Made by a program: the position numbers and the translations under genes. A DNA stretch of 36,125 bases from Bacillota bacterium. Lineage in GTDB: Bacteria > Bacillota > Desulfitobacteriia > Desulfitobacteriales > JAJXUE01. Shown piece by piece: positions 23,428 through 31,370 of this stretch (position 1 is the stretch's first letter; every line of letters begins with the position of its first letter). The notes beneath the pieces are model-generated. The model was not told the origin of the DNA. It did no database searches and saw only the letters and a program-made list of their open reading frames with translations. The stretch spans positions 1-36,125 of the forward strand of contig JAJZPO010000024.1 of assembly GCA_021811155.1 (NCBI GenBank). The letters run 5' to 3'.

Positions 23428-23440
23428 GGTCCCGACCTCC

Positions 23441-25444
23441 TTACACTGCCTCTTGCGTCAACCGTTCACTGCGCACGTATTTGGAGCCCGCCTGACTGCC
23501 CCTGCCCGGCCACAAAGCGAAGATCGTGCCAAACACCAGGATATAGCCGCCAATCCACAGCCAGATCATCAGCGGATTCACAAAAGCTTTGAAAGTCGCG
23601 TTCCCCTCCTGATCCCAGGATGCAAGAACTACGTATAGATCTTCTTTGGGCGTTGAATAAAGGCCGACCACCGACTCAGGCTGATCAGGCGCCGTTGAGT
23701 AGAACACCTTTTGCGGTTCAATTTGCGCCATGTATGCGCCGTTTTTAAACACAGTCATATCAGCGTACACCGCGTCTTTGTCGGTAGTCAGCTTCTTCTC
23801 AGCCAAATTATTGAAACTAATTGAATACTGGCCGATACTCAGGCTGTCACCAACCTTGATTGTTTTAGTTGCATCGAGGCTATAGGCTTGGGAACCGGTG
23901 ATGCCTATCAGCATCAGCACAAGCCCCAGGTGGATGATATACCCGCCGTGGCGCCTCCGGTTGCGAACCATCAAGCGAATGAACGCTACAGGATATGATT
24001 CGCCTGTCAAACGGCGCCTCACCCTGGTGCCCCGGAATATTTCCATCAGGATTGTGGCGATGGTGAAAAATCCGATCGCAAAGCCTGCCAGCGCATAGAA
24101 CTTTCTGATGCCCAGGAAGAACAGGAGCGCTGCCACCGCAACAGCTCCCACAGCCGGCCACTGGAAATTCTGCACCAGGTTTTTCAGAGTTGCCTTGCGC
24201 CAGGCAATCAGGGGGCAGACACCCATAAGCAGAAACAGCGCCAGTCCAAGGGGTGCACTGACCGTGTTGAAGAAGGGCGCTCCCACCGTAACCTTCACAC
24301 CGCGGATGGCCTCTGAAATCAGAGGATAAATCGTACCCCAGAACACGGCGAAAGCCAAGCCGACAAGCACCAGGTTGTTCAGCAAAAAGCTACTTTCTTT
24401 GGACAGGAAGGATTCAAAACTGCGCGCCTGGGACAAAAGTTTGCGCCGGTCTACGATGAGGAAAAGTGAAGCAAACAGCATAAATACTGTAAAGGCCAGG
24501 AAATACCGGCCCAGAGGCCCGCCGCTGAAGGCGTGGACCGAAGTCAAGACACCGCTGCGCACCAGGAAAGTGCCGAAAAGAGTCAAGACGTAGGTAATTG
24601 CGATTAGAGCCACATTCCATACCTTAAGCATGTCTTTACGTTCCTGAACCATGACCGAGTGCAGGAATGCGGAACCCGTCAACCAGGGGATGAAGGAAGC
24701 GTTCTCCACAGGGTCCCAACCCCAGTACCCGCCCCAGCCTAATTCGGTGTAAGCCCATTGGGCGCCCCAAAGGTTGCCCAGACTTAAGAATACCCAAGCC
24801 ATAATAGTCCAGCGCCGGGTAACTTTAATCCAATCATCGTCAGCTGTTTTGGTCAACAAGGCTGTCATGCCGTAAGCAAAAGGTACGGCAAAGCCCACAT
24901 ACCCCAGATATGTGGTCAGGGGATGAAACACCATCCCAGGGTTCTGCAGCATCGGGTTCATGCCCGCACCGTCCGGCACCACCGCTCCCGGAGTCCAGCC
25001 TGGGACCCGCTCGAAGGGATTTACCAAAAAGGCCAGTACGAAAAAGAAAAAGGCCGAGTTAAAGAGCAGGATACTGCTGGCATAAGGCGTGAGCTGCTTG
25101 GTCTTCCTGGAAAAGGCAACGATTACCGTATACCAGGTCAAGAGAAAAAGCCAAAGCAGGAGAGATCCGGCATTGCCGGCCCACCAGGCTGCAAAGCGGT
25201 AAAAAACAGGCAGGTCTTTGCTGGTGTATTCGTAAACATAATTAATGCTGTAATCCCCGCTCATCAAAAAGTACAACAAGATAAAGGTAGACACAGAACT
25301 GAGAACTGCCACCGCCAGCGATGCCCCTTTGCCGCTGGCAAGGAAAGCGGGGTTCTTTTTCGCAACTCCTATCACAAAGGCTGCGATTCCGTACAGACTG
25401 ATGAATAAGCCTAAAACCAGCGCAAGATAGCCGACTTCAGCCAT
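23441..25444 (-). CDS. ccmF: Cytochrome c haem lyase CcmF
   Basis: 667 residues with about 15 transmembrane helices. It has the long tryptophan-rich WWD haem motif at 226-248 (LGWGGYWGWDPVENAS) and conserved external histidines at 174 (VFHPL), 262 (FLHSV) and 304 (SVHAF). CcmF takes haem from holo-CcmE and attaches it to the CxxCH cysteines of apocytochrome c. A final periplasmic domain (about 510-610) and last helix (about 625-645) close the protein. ATG 25444 has GGAGGG upstream. It lies 104 nt after ccmE, the largest gap inside the operon. Confidence 0.95.
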   Translation of the reverse strand: MAEVGYLALVLGLFISLYGIAAFVIGVAKKNPAFLASGKGASLAVAVLSSVSTFILLYFLMSGDYSINYVYEYTSKDLPVFYRFAAWWAGNAGSLLLWLFLLTWYTVIVAFSRKTKQLTPYASSILLFNSAFFFFVLAFLVNPFERVPGWTPGAVVPDGAGMNPMLQNPGMVFHPLTTYLGYVGFAVPFAYGMTALLTKTADDDWIKVTRRWTIMAWVFLSLGNLWGAQWAYTELGWGGYWGWDPVENASFIPWLTGSAFLHSVMVQERKDMLKVWNVALIAITYVLTLFGTFLVRSGVLTSVHAFSGGPLGRYFLAFTVFMLFASLFLIVDRRKLLSQARSFESFLSKESSFLLNNLVLVGLAFAVFWGTIYPLISEAIRGVKVTVGAPFFNTVSAPLGLALFLLMGVCPLIAWRKATLKNLVQNFQWPAVGAVAVAALLFFLGIRKFYALAGFAIGFFTIATILMEIFRGTRVRRRLTGESYPVAFIRLMVRNRRRHGGYIIHLGLVLMLIGITGSQAYSLDATKTIKVGDSLSIGQYSISFNNLAEKKLTTDKDAVYADMTVFKNGAYMAQIEPQKVFYSTAPDQPESVVGLYSTPKEDLYVVLASWDQEGNATFKAFVNPLMIWLWIGGYILVFGTIFALWPGRGSQAGSKYVRSERLTQEAV

Positions 25445-25548
25445 TGCCGATGGTCCCTCCTTTAAATGGTCAACTCAACCTGCCGGCTGCCCTGTCAGGA
25501 CAGCCGCCTTAATTTTCTCATGTGTTCAGTTCAACTCGTGCCAGGGAC

Positions 25549-26016
25549 CTAGCTTTTTAAGCCCAAGGATTTGAGGAATTTGGTTACAGGCCCCTCGTTC
25601 TTGGCGGTTGTATTCTCCGCCTCGTACTTGGATGGGCATTTGAGCAGCAGCTGGTCCGCATGGAAAGTACCGTCTGGATTGAATTTTCCTTGCACCACTG
25701 CTTGCGTCGCCTCGGGGAAGTTGTCCGGTTTTACGTCATTGTAAATCACCGTGAGTTTTTTCTCCGGGTTCGCTGGGTCGTACAGGTCAAATTTCAGTTC
25801 CACCGGGTTTTTGTCCCCGTTCCATTGCGCATGTGCGACGTCGATATTGGCTTCGATGCGGTAATATTTGTCCGCTCTGCCTTGTCCGGCCAGCGCTTGC
25901 TGCACCGTCAGCGCATATGCGGGTGTTGTGCTGCTCATACCGGAGATAATCAGATAGGCTATGGCCGCTACAATCACCAGCACTCCTGCAGTAATCTTGA
26001 CGTTCTTACCTTTCAC
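25549..26016 (-). CDS. ccmE: Haem chaperone CcmE, Cys-type
   Basis: 155 residues: a short cytoplasmic start, one transmembrane helix (about 8-26), an OB-fold domain (IEANIDVAHAQWN to VVQGKFNPDGTF) and a flexible tail. In the usual CcmE, haem is bound covalently by His in HxxxY. Here the site is LLLKCPSKYE, i.e. Cys127-x3-Tyr131, the variant known from Desulfovibrio and archaeal CcmE. The GTG start at 26016 has AAGGAGG 8 nt upstream. It is first in the operon, about 195 nt downstream of the predicted transcription start. Confidence 0.93.
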   Translation of the reverse strand: MKGKNVKITAGVLVIVAAIAYLIISGMSSTTPAYALTVQQALAGQGRADKYYRIEANIDVAHAQWNGDKNPVELKFDLYDPANPEKKLTVIYNDVKPDNFPEATQAVVQGKFNPDGTFHADQLLLKCPSKYEAENTTAKNEGPVTKFLKSLGLKS

Positions 26017-26218
26017 ACTCTTTGCCTCCTTAGGCTTTATTGCCCGGCATCTATGCCGGGAATCAACCCTGGTTTTCCTCGCTCAACTCAGCCAGCAGGC
26101 TCTTGTCGGTATCCTCTTGGCATAAAAGTGAAAAACAGAACAAAAAGGGACAGAAAAATACCTGATCATGGTCACAAGTTAGAATTACCTAAAAAGCGTG
26201 TTTTTATTGCACGACCCA

Positions 26219-26247
26219 ATTATATACTAGGAACTAAATTGCTTCAA
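26219..26247 (-). promoter_or_regulatory. Promoter of the ccm operon
   Basis: On the minus strand TTGAAG (26242-26247), a 17-nt spacer and a perfect TATAAT (26219-26224). Predicted start is near 26212-26214, leaving a leader of roughly 195 nt with a 7-bp hairpin shortly before the ribosome site. Confidence 0.75.
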
Positions 26248-26248
26248 C

Positions 26249-26262
26249 TTGAGTCAACTCAA
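26249..26262. promoter_or_regulatory. Crp/FNR-family operator upstream of the ccm operon
   Basis: TTGAGTCAACTCAA fits TTGA-N6-TCAA, the FNR-type half-sites with correct spacing, and has 6-nt inverted arms. Its centre (26255.5) is 41.5-43.5 nt upstream of the expected start, the class II activator position. The identity of the regulator (FNR, CooA, Clp or another family member) cannot be told from the site. Confidence 0.55.
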
Positions 26263-26314
26263 ATCCGCGACAAATAACGCCGTGAAACCCTGACCATTCC
26301 CGGCTGAAAGATAT

Positions 26315-26497
26315 TCAGCAGATTTTTTTGATGTTCCCATTTGCCTTAACCTTGGAAATCGCAAGAACCTTGTCGCCTTGCGCCCGGAATTCTACTGAAC
26401 AACAATTGCAGAAGTACGATGAAACACTTTTATTGCCCCGCACAACTTCAAACAATTTACCCACGGCGCCGTGTTGGCCACAAATCGGGCATCGCAT
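26315..26497 (-). CDS. Small zinc-ribbon protein
   Basis: 60 residues with MRCPICGQHG at the start (Cys3, Cys6) and a second cluster FCNCC (Cys30, Cys32, Cys33), the layout of a zinc ribbon. The C-terminal half is basic. ATG 26497 has AAAGGGGGCG upstream, and a promoter (TTGTTA-N18-TATGAT) lies 37 nt before it. No partner is evident; it sits between the copper genes and the ccm operon and may be an independent unit. Function is unknown. Confidence 0.7.
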   Translation of the reverse strand: MRCPICGQHGAVGKLFEVVRGNKSVSSYFCNCCSVEFRAQGDKVLAISKVKANGNIKKIC

Positions 26498-26533
26498 TTT
26501 ATTCGCCCCCTTTTCCGCATGATCATCCGCCCA

Positions 26534-26563
26534 ATCATAACCGGTATTTTATTGGTTTAACAA
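26534..26563 (-). promoter_or_regulatory. Promoter for the small zinc-ribbon gene
   Basis: Minus-strand TTGTTA (26558-26563), 18-nt spacer, TATGAT (26534-26539). The predicted start near 26527 gives a 30-nt leader. Confidence 0.5.
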
Positions 26564-26704
26564 GGATTTTTGTTTTGTCGCGCAGACCACCATAATAAAA
26601 AACACGCAATTTTGATGCCAAACCTTAACTTGCCGACAAGAGTGGAAAACGGTTTAAAACTATGGTGTCAAATCCCTTACTCTGTGTCATTTCCCACACT
26701 ATTA

Positions 26705-26735
26705 AGAAACAAACAAAAGACCCCGAAGGGTCTCT
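26705..26735 (-). terminator. Terminator after copZ
   Basis: On the minus strand AGACCC and GGGTCT close a TTCG tetraloop, followed by TTTGTTTGTTT. It lies 17 nt beyond the copZ stop and ends the copper operon. Confidence 0.85.
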
Positions 26736-26751
26736 GTTTGGAAGTAAGGAT

Positions 26752-26949
26752 TTAGCCTGCCACGCTGTACCCAGCATCCGCAACCGCTTTGGCCAAGAGC
26801 TCCCGGTCAGCGTTCCCGGTGACAACAGCCTCTTTTTTGTCCAAGTCCACTTGAGCGTTTTCAACTCCTGCTACGCCCTTCAAGGCTTTTTCCACACTCA
26901 TTTTGCAGTGCATGCAGGTCATGCCTTCAACTTTAAGAACCATTTTCAC
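26752..26949 (-). CDS. copZ: Copper chaperone CopZ
   Basis: 65 residues forming a single heavy-metal-associated domain, with the Cu(I) site GMTCMHC (Cys12 and Cys15) in the first loop and the usual beta-alpha-beta-beta-alpha-beta order. It delivers Cu(I) to CopA and CsoR in the cytoplasm. GTG 26949 has AGGAGGTG 7 nt upstream; the ATG two codons later is the alternative. It is downstream of copA on the same strand but separated by about 350 bp of repeat-rich spacer, so co-transcription is not certain. Confidence 0.92.
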   Translation of the reverse strand: MKMVLKVEGMTCMHCKMSVEKALKGVAGVENAQVDLDKKEAVVTGNADRELLAKAVADAGYSVAG

Positions 26950-26983
26950 GTTTACTCACCTCCTAACTTTACTGATCAAGAAT

Positions 26984-27004
26984 TCAGGAGTCAGGAGTCA
27001 GAAT
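26984..27004. repeat. Heptamer repeat upstream of copZ
   Basis: Three units (TCAGGAG twice, then TCAGAAT), in inverted orientation relative to the array at 27265-27299. Degenerate copies lie at about 27034-27060 and 27088-27110. Confidence 0.8.
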
Positions 27005-27171
27005 ACCGTGAGGATAACAAATCCGTCTTCCTTTTCTGACTCCCAATTGCTTGCTCCTGAATCTAACTGGTATCTAGTACAATGTCAGAATTTGCCTGTC
27101 AGAATAGTAATGGCTGATAGACCATCTTCCTCATTCTGCCCTGAAACAAGCCTTTTGGGTCCGCTCGGGTC

Positions 27172-27209
27172 GAATTTTCTTTCTGCTCCGTTCAGCAGAA
27201 AGAAAATTC
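27172..27209. repeat. Perfect 16-bp hairpin between copA and copZ
   Basis: Positions 27172-27187 pair without mismatch with 27194-27209 around a 6-nt loop (CCGTTC). The stem has AT-rich ends (GAATTTTCTTTC). It is not followed by a clean T-run on the minus strand. It may stabilise or process the copA mRNA, or mark a small mobile element. Confidence 0.75.
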
Positions 27210-27264
27210 ACCCTTGAGCTTAACGGCCTGTTTCATTCATCAGTGGTGCCGTGAAGCGGCATGC

Positions 27265-27299
27265 AAGTCTGAATTCTGAATTCTGGCTTCTGAATTCTG
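27265..27299. repeat. Heptamer repeat directly after copA
   Basis: Five 7-nt units of the AATTCTG type begin one base after the copA stop codon (27301-27303) on the minus strand. Confidence 0.8.
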
Positions 27300-27300
27300 G

Positions 27301-29988
27301 CTACTGCCCCAGTTTCTTGCCGTATCCCTTTAGCAACAGGGAACTGGTGACCACTGACACAGAAGAAAAGGCCATGGCCAGCCCGGCCCATTCCGGGGGT
27401 AAAAGCTTGCCGGTCACGGGATATAGTACCCCCGCTGCAACAGGGATCCCGATGGTGTTGTAAATCAAAGCCCAAAACAAGTTCTGTTTAATTTTAGCCA
27501 AGGTTTTGCGGCCCAGGCGGATTGCCCTCTCCACGTCCTGGAGGTCATTTCGCACCAGAACCACATCCCCGGTTTCCTTTGCCACATCAGTGCCGGAACC
27601 GATGGCGATACCTATGTCGGCTTGAGCCAAGGCAGGCGCATCATTGATGCCGTCTCCCACCATCCCCACTTTTAGGCCCTGGGACTGATACTTGCGGACA
27701 ATGTCAATCTTGTCCTGAGGGAGAATTTCCGCCACAACCTCCGTTATCCCGACCTGCTGGCCCACCACCTCGGCCACCTTCTTGTTGTCCCCGGTAATCA
27801 TAAAGGTTTTCAGCCCCAACCGGTGCAGACGGGCTATGGCCTGGGCTGCACTGTCCTTGAGCACATCCGCCAGGGCTATCAAACCGGCTGCCTGGCCGTC
27901 AAGGGCTATGAACATGGTGGTCTTGCCAGCCCCAGCCAGGCGCTTAAAATCAGCCTCAGCCCGGGCTATGTCGACTCCGTTTTTCTCCAGCAGCTTGGCG
28001 TTGCCGACCAGCAGCCGGCGCCCGGCGTAGGAACAGGAGATGCCGTACCCGCTTTCTTCCAGGTAATCCTGAACCTCATCAACTCTAACCCCTTCAGCTC
28101 TTGCTTTGCACACAACTGACGTGGCCAGTGGGTGCAGGGAGAGACTTTCCCCGGCTGCGGCTATTCTCAGTAATTCTGTCTGAGCATACGGCGCATAAGG
28201 GACAATATCCGTGACTTCCGGAGTCCCCTTGGTCAGGGTCCCGGTTTTGTCAAACCCAACCGCCTGCAGCCCGGCAATTCCCTCCAGCACGGCAGCCGAT
28301 TTGAACAAAATGCCCCGATTCAAACCCACCCCGCTGCCCACCATAATGGCCGTAGGAGTAGCCAGGCCCAGAGCGCACGGACAGGCTATCACCAGCACGG
28401 CAATCGCGGCTGTAAAGGCAAAAACGAAGCTGGTGTGCAGTCCGAAATACCAAACCAAAAAGGTGATTACAGCGATGGACACAACCGCCGGGACAAAATA
28501 GTTGGATATCGTATCGGCAAAACGTTGGATAGGCGGTTTGACCCCCTGGGCATCTTCTACCATTTGAATTATTCCGGCCAGGACGGTATCCTTGCCAGTC
28601 TTGCCCGTCCTGACTTTGATACTGCCGGACCTGTTGATGGTGGCCCCGACTACGCTGTCACCAACCCCCTTGTCAACAGGGATTGATTCCCCGGTCAGCA
28701 TGGACTCGTCAATGCTGGCTTGTCCCTCAATAATTTCGCCATCCACAGGGATTTTCTCCCCGGGCTTGACCAAAACTATATCCCCAATCCTGACTTCTGA
28801 GGCGGCAACATCTTTTTCAACCCCGTCCAGCCAGAGCCGCGCCTTGTCAGCCTGAAGTTGCAACAGCCGTTTCAGTGCCTGGCCTGCTCGCCCTTTGGCC
28901 CGGGCCTCCAGGTACTTGCCGAAGCGGATGAAGGTTATGAGCAGGGCTGATGTGTCAAAAAAGGTCGGTCCCATAAAAAACACTTGCGGAAAAGTTGTCA
29001 GGACGCTGTAACCATAGGCTGCCGTAATCCCCATGGCTACCAGCACATCCATATTGGCGGAACGGTTTTTCAGGGCATGATAAGCCCCGCGGTAAAAAGT
29101 CCAGCCGGCGCTGAACTGAACCACAGTGGCCATGCCAAACATTGAATATAACACCGCCGGGGTCATGGGTAAAAACCACATCATCCCCATCAGCGGCAGA
29201 GAGACAACCGCGCTGAAAATCAGCCAGTTGCGTTGGACAATAGCGCTGCGGTCATCCTGCTCCTCGTCGTTCTTTTCCAGCGGTATATAGCCCGCATCCC
29301 GCACCTGTTCAAAAATCCCCGCCAAACTCACTACCTTGGGTTCAAATTCCACGCTTACTGTCTCATTGGCAAAATTAACTGCAGCGAGATGTACCCCGGG
29401 CGTACCTTTCAGCTTCTTCTCAATGGTCAGGGCGCAGTTGGCACAGGTCATGCCGCTGACCTTAAACTGCTGCTTGCCTGCCGCCTGGTCAGATGGCAGC
29501 GCCAATTTCTCAACCGGCGGCCATTCCACTTCAGTCTCCGGCTGCGGTGTCTCAACAGGATTAGTCGTGTAACCTGCCTGTTCCACTGCCAGCCGAATTT
29601 CCTCCAGGTTCGCCCGAGAGGGGTCAAAGCTAAACAAAGCGCTGGCGTCATCCAGGCTGACCCGGATATTCCCCACCCCCGGTACAGCCTCAAGGGCCTT
29701 GGTAACTCTTCTGACACAGTGCTGGCAGGTCATACCGTAAACCTTAATTTCCTGCTCAGTTTTGCCCCAAACCGCGTAGCCGGCCGCTTCAATTGCCTTA
29801 GTCACCTCTGCGATGCCAATCTGAGCCGGGTCATAGACAAAATCAGCGGCTGCCTCTGCCAAAGATACCTTGACCTGCGTGACACCGGGCAAATTCTGCA
29901 AGGCCTGGGTAACCCTCCTTACACAATGCTCGCAAGTCATTCCCGTAACGCCCAATTCAGCCTTCATCAGTTGCTCAGATGCTGACAT
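27301..29988 (-). CDS. copA: Cu(I)-exporting P-type ATPase CopA, three HMA domains
   Basis: 895 residues of the P1B-1 class that pumps Cu(I) out of the cytoplasm. Three N-terminal metal-binding domains carry MTCEHC (17-22), MTCQHC (86-91) and MTCANC (180-185). The transmembrane Cu site is CPC (536-538). TGES is at 432-435, the phosphorylated Asp580 is in [10 protein letters not shown], the nucleotide-domain motif is SLHPLA, and [10 protein letters not shown] marks the hinge. Two N-terminal domains are usual in Firmicutes; the first two here are close duplicates, while the third is separated by a 45-residue Pro/Glu-rich linker. ATG 29988 has GGAGGGGG 9 nt upstream. It follows csoR by 41 nt and is repressed by it. 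Confidence 0.96.
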   Translation of the reverse strand: MSASEQLMKAELGVTGMTCEHCVRRVTQALQNLPGVTQVKVSLAEAAADFVYDPAQIGIAEVTKAIEAAGYAVWGKTEQEIKVYGMTCQHCVRRVTKALEAVPGVGNIRVSLDDASALFSFDPSRANLEEIRLAVEQAGYTTNPVETPQPETEVEWPPVEKLALPSDQAAGKQQFKVSGMTCANCALTIEKKLKGTPGVHLAAVNFANETVSVEFEPKVVSLAGIFEQVRDAGYIPLEKNDEEQDDRSAIVQRNWLIFSAVVSLPLMGMMWFLPMTPAVLYSMFGMATVVQFSAGWTFYRGAYHALKNRSANMDVLVAMGITAAYGYSVLTTFPQVFFMGPTFFDTSALLITFIRFGKYLEARAKGRAGQALKRLLQLQADKARLWLDGVEKDVAASEVRIGDIVLVKPGEKIPVDGEIIEGQASIDESMLTGESIPVDKGVGDSVVGATINRSGSIKVRTGKTGKDTVLAGIIQMVEDAQGVKPPIQRFADTISNYFVPAVVSIAVITFLVWYFGLHTSFVFAFTAAIAVLVIACPCALGLATPTAIMVGSGVGLNRGILFKSAAVLEGIAGLQAVGFDKTGTLTKGTPEVTDIVPYAPYAQTELLRIAAAGESLSLHPLATSVVCKARAEGVRVDEVQDYLEESGYGISCSYAGRRLLVGNAKLLEKNGVDIARAEADFKRLAGAGKTTMFIALDGQAAGLIALADVLKDSAAQAIARLHRLGLKTFMITGDNKKVAEVVGQQVGITEVVAEILPQDKIDIVRKYQSQGLKVGMVGDGINDAPALAQADIGIAIGSGTDVAKETGDVVLVRNDLQDVERAIRLGRKTLAKIKQNLFWALIYNTIGIPVAAGVLYPVTGKLLPPEWAGLAMAFSSVSVVTSSLLLKGYGKKLGQ

Positions 29989-30029
29989 CTGTCATACCCC
30001 CTCCAGACAGCCCTTGATGTACCAATTCC

Positions 30030-30350
30030 TTATCGCATCATACGAAAAATTGTCTGCAGTATCTCATCAATCACCTGGGTGTCTCCAGCCTCCAACTGTT
30101 CCACAACGCAGGATTTCATATGCTTTTCCAACAGCAGCCTCGACACGCCGTGCAGCGCCGACTGGGCCGATGCTATCTGGTTCAGCACATCATCACAATA
30201 AACATGCCGCTCAATCATTCCCTTTATGCCCCGGATCTGGCCCTCAATGCGGTTCATCCTGTTGATTAATTCCTTGACCGTTTTTTCGCTGTGATGGCTT
30301 TTACGTTCGTCACTCTGGCAAATTGGACAAAACTCTTCCTTATCGCCCAC
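30030..30350 (-). CDS. csoR: Copper-sensing repressor CsoR
   Basis: 106 residues, an all-helical tetrameric repressor of the CsoR/RcnR family. The Cu(I) ligands are Cys52 (VYCDD), His77 and Cys81 (EKHMKSC), with the pattern RMNRIEGQIRGIKGMIE before them. An N-terminal extension with CPIC (Cys8, Cys11) and two histidines is additional. I chose GTG 30350 because AGGTGG lies 7 nt upstream and because the ATG at 30371 is upstream of the predicted transcription start. It heads the copper operon. Confidence 0.93.
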   Translation of the reverse strand: MGDKEEFCPICQSDERKSHHSEKTVKELINRMNRIEGQIRGIKGMIERHVYCDDVLNQIASAQSALHGVSRLLLEKHMKSCVVEQLEAGDTQVIDEILQTIFRMMR

Positions 30351-30373
30351 GCAAACACCACCTTTCAACATAT

Positions 30374-30401
30374 AGTATACCCCCCTATCCTATAATGTCA
30401 A
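30374..30401 (-). promoter_or_regulatory. csoR-copA promoter containing a CsoR-type operator
   Basis: On the minus strand a perfect TTGACA (30396-30401), a 16-nt spacer and TATACT (30374-30379). The spacer is TTATAGGATAGGGGGG, and together with the -10 it gives the G-tract flanked by TATA that characterises CsoR sites. Binding of apo-CsoR would cover the spacer and -10. Confidence 0.8.
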
Positions 30402-30447
30402 CTCAGGAGGGGAAATTTATTCTGTTTTAGTATGTCCTTGTCCAACC

Positions 30448-31203
30448 TTAAAAGCGCAGATTTTTACCCTCCCGGCGGAGATATTTTTCCAATTGACGGT
30501 AGCCCGGGCAGCGCGACTCCACCAGTTGCCAGAACCTGGCTGAATGATTAAGTTCCTGCAGGTGCGCCAGCTCGTGCACAATGATATAATCAAGGACCTC
30601 AGGCGCGGCCAGCAGCAGACGCCAGTTGAAATTCAGGTTTTTTAGGGCGGAGCAGCTGCCCCAGCGGGTTTTTTGGTCTTTTACTTTTACACTATGGTAG
30701 GTAAAGCCAAACAACTGCCGGTTGATCTCCGCCACCCTGGCCGGTATCAGAGATGAAGCGTACCGCCGGTACCACGCTACCAAAATCCGTTTGATTTCTC
30801 GCTGCCGTACCTGCCCAACCAAAAATGCCGGCACATTTACCCGGAACACATCATCCTCAAGGATCACCGCTATGCGGTTTGCAGCAACCTCAATAATCTG
30901 CAGAGTACAGTTTTTCCCCAGGAGGGGCAGAGTTTCCCCGCTGGCATACTGCCGCGAGGGAACAAGGCCCGTTTCCTTGCTTACCTGTTCTATGGCTTTG
31001 AATATCCAATCTTTCTTCTCCCTGATGGCCTCCTCTACCCGCTGCACCGGAAAGCCAGCAGGCGCTGAGACAGCCATGGTTGCGTCAGACAAAATCCTGA
31101 ACCTGATATGCTTGTTTCTCCTGCTGCTGTACAAATAATATTCCAACAGCCTGCCGTCAAGCATGATACCGCGTTTCTGTCCTGGTATACCCCCGTTGCT
31201 CAT
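30448..31203 (-). CDS. YgjP/DUF45-type zinc metallopeptidase
   Basis: 251 residues. The N-terminal part is the YgjP beta domain (residues 15-70, SSRRNKHIRFRI). The C-terminal part is the metallopeptidase core: VKDQKTRWGSCS, then HELAH (His210, Glu211, His214) and NHSARFW with the third ligand His220. The family is cytoplasmic and its substrates are not established. ATG 31203 has AAGGAG upstream. It is separated from csoR by the copper promoter and from the HD gene by two hairpins, so it is probably a single-gene unit. Confidence 0.9.
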   Translation of the reverse strand: MSNGGIPGQKRGIMLDGRLLEYYLYSSRRNKHIRFRILSDATMAVSAPAGFPVQRVEEAIREKKDWIFKAIEQVSKETGLVPSRQYASGETLPLLGKNCTLQIIEVAANRIAVILEDDVFRVNVPAFLVGQVRQREIKRILVAWYRRYASSLIPARVAEINRQLFGFTYHSVKVKDQKTRWGSCSALKNLNFNWRLLLAAPEVLDYIIVHELAHLQELNHSARFWQLVESRCPGYRQLEKYLRREGKNLRF

Positions 31204-31276
31204 ATTGACGACTCCTTGACCGAAATTACAAGAAATGCGCGCTTCGTTTTTCCTCAGCGCGCAGTGCCCGTGTTCG

Positions 31277-31305
31277 ATATACTCGGCAAAAGTTGCCGAG
31301 TATAT
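31277..31305. repeat. Perfect 13-bp hairpin upstream of the YgjP gene
   Basis: ATATACTCGGCAA (31277-31289) pairs fully with 31293-31305 around a 3-nt loop. There is no T-run. It could be a dyad operator for the downstream YgjP-type gene, 75-100 nt before its start. Confidence 0.7.
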
Positions 31306-31339
31306 ACTTTCCTGAGGTAGGACATCATTCCCAATGTTT

Positions 31340-31370
31340 AGCCCGTCCGGACCTGCCGGACGGGCTTCTT
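31340..31370. terminator. GC-rich hairpin after the HD gene
   Basis: AGCCCGTCCGG (31340-31350) pairs with 31356-31366 around ACCTG, followed on the plus strand by TCTT. It starts 3 nt beyond the HD-gene stop. The T-tract is weak on both strands, but stem stability and position make terminator the best call. Confidence 0.65.

Noticed and set aside
25530-25545. Sigma-54-like TGGCACG before ccmF
   Set aside because: The -12 part is out of register by two bases, so the -24/-12 spacing is wrong.
26055-26175. Minus-strand leader frame ending in a plausible-looking acidic helix (CQEDTDKSLLAELSEENQG)
   Set aside because: There is no ATG or GTG start and no ribosome site; the hydrophobic part comes from a pyrimidine-rich leader. 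Conservation would be needed to revive it.
25660-26277. 205-residue plus-strand frame
   Set aside because: It is antisense to ccmE and its promoter region, with no family match.
29233-29985. 250-residue plus-strand frame
   Set aside because: It is antisense to the N-terminal half of copA.
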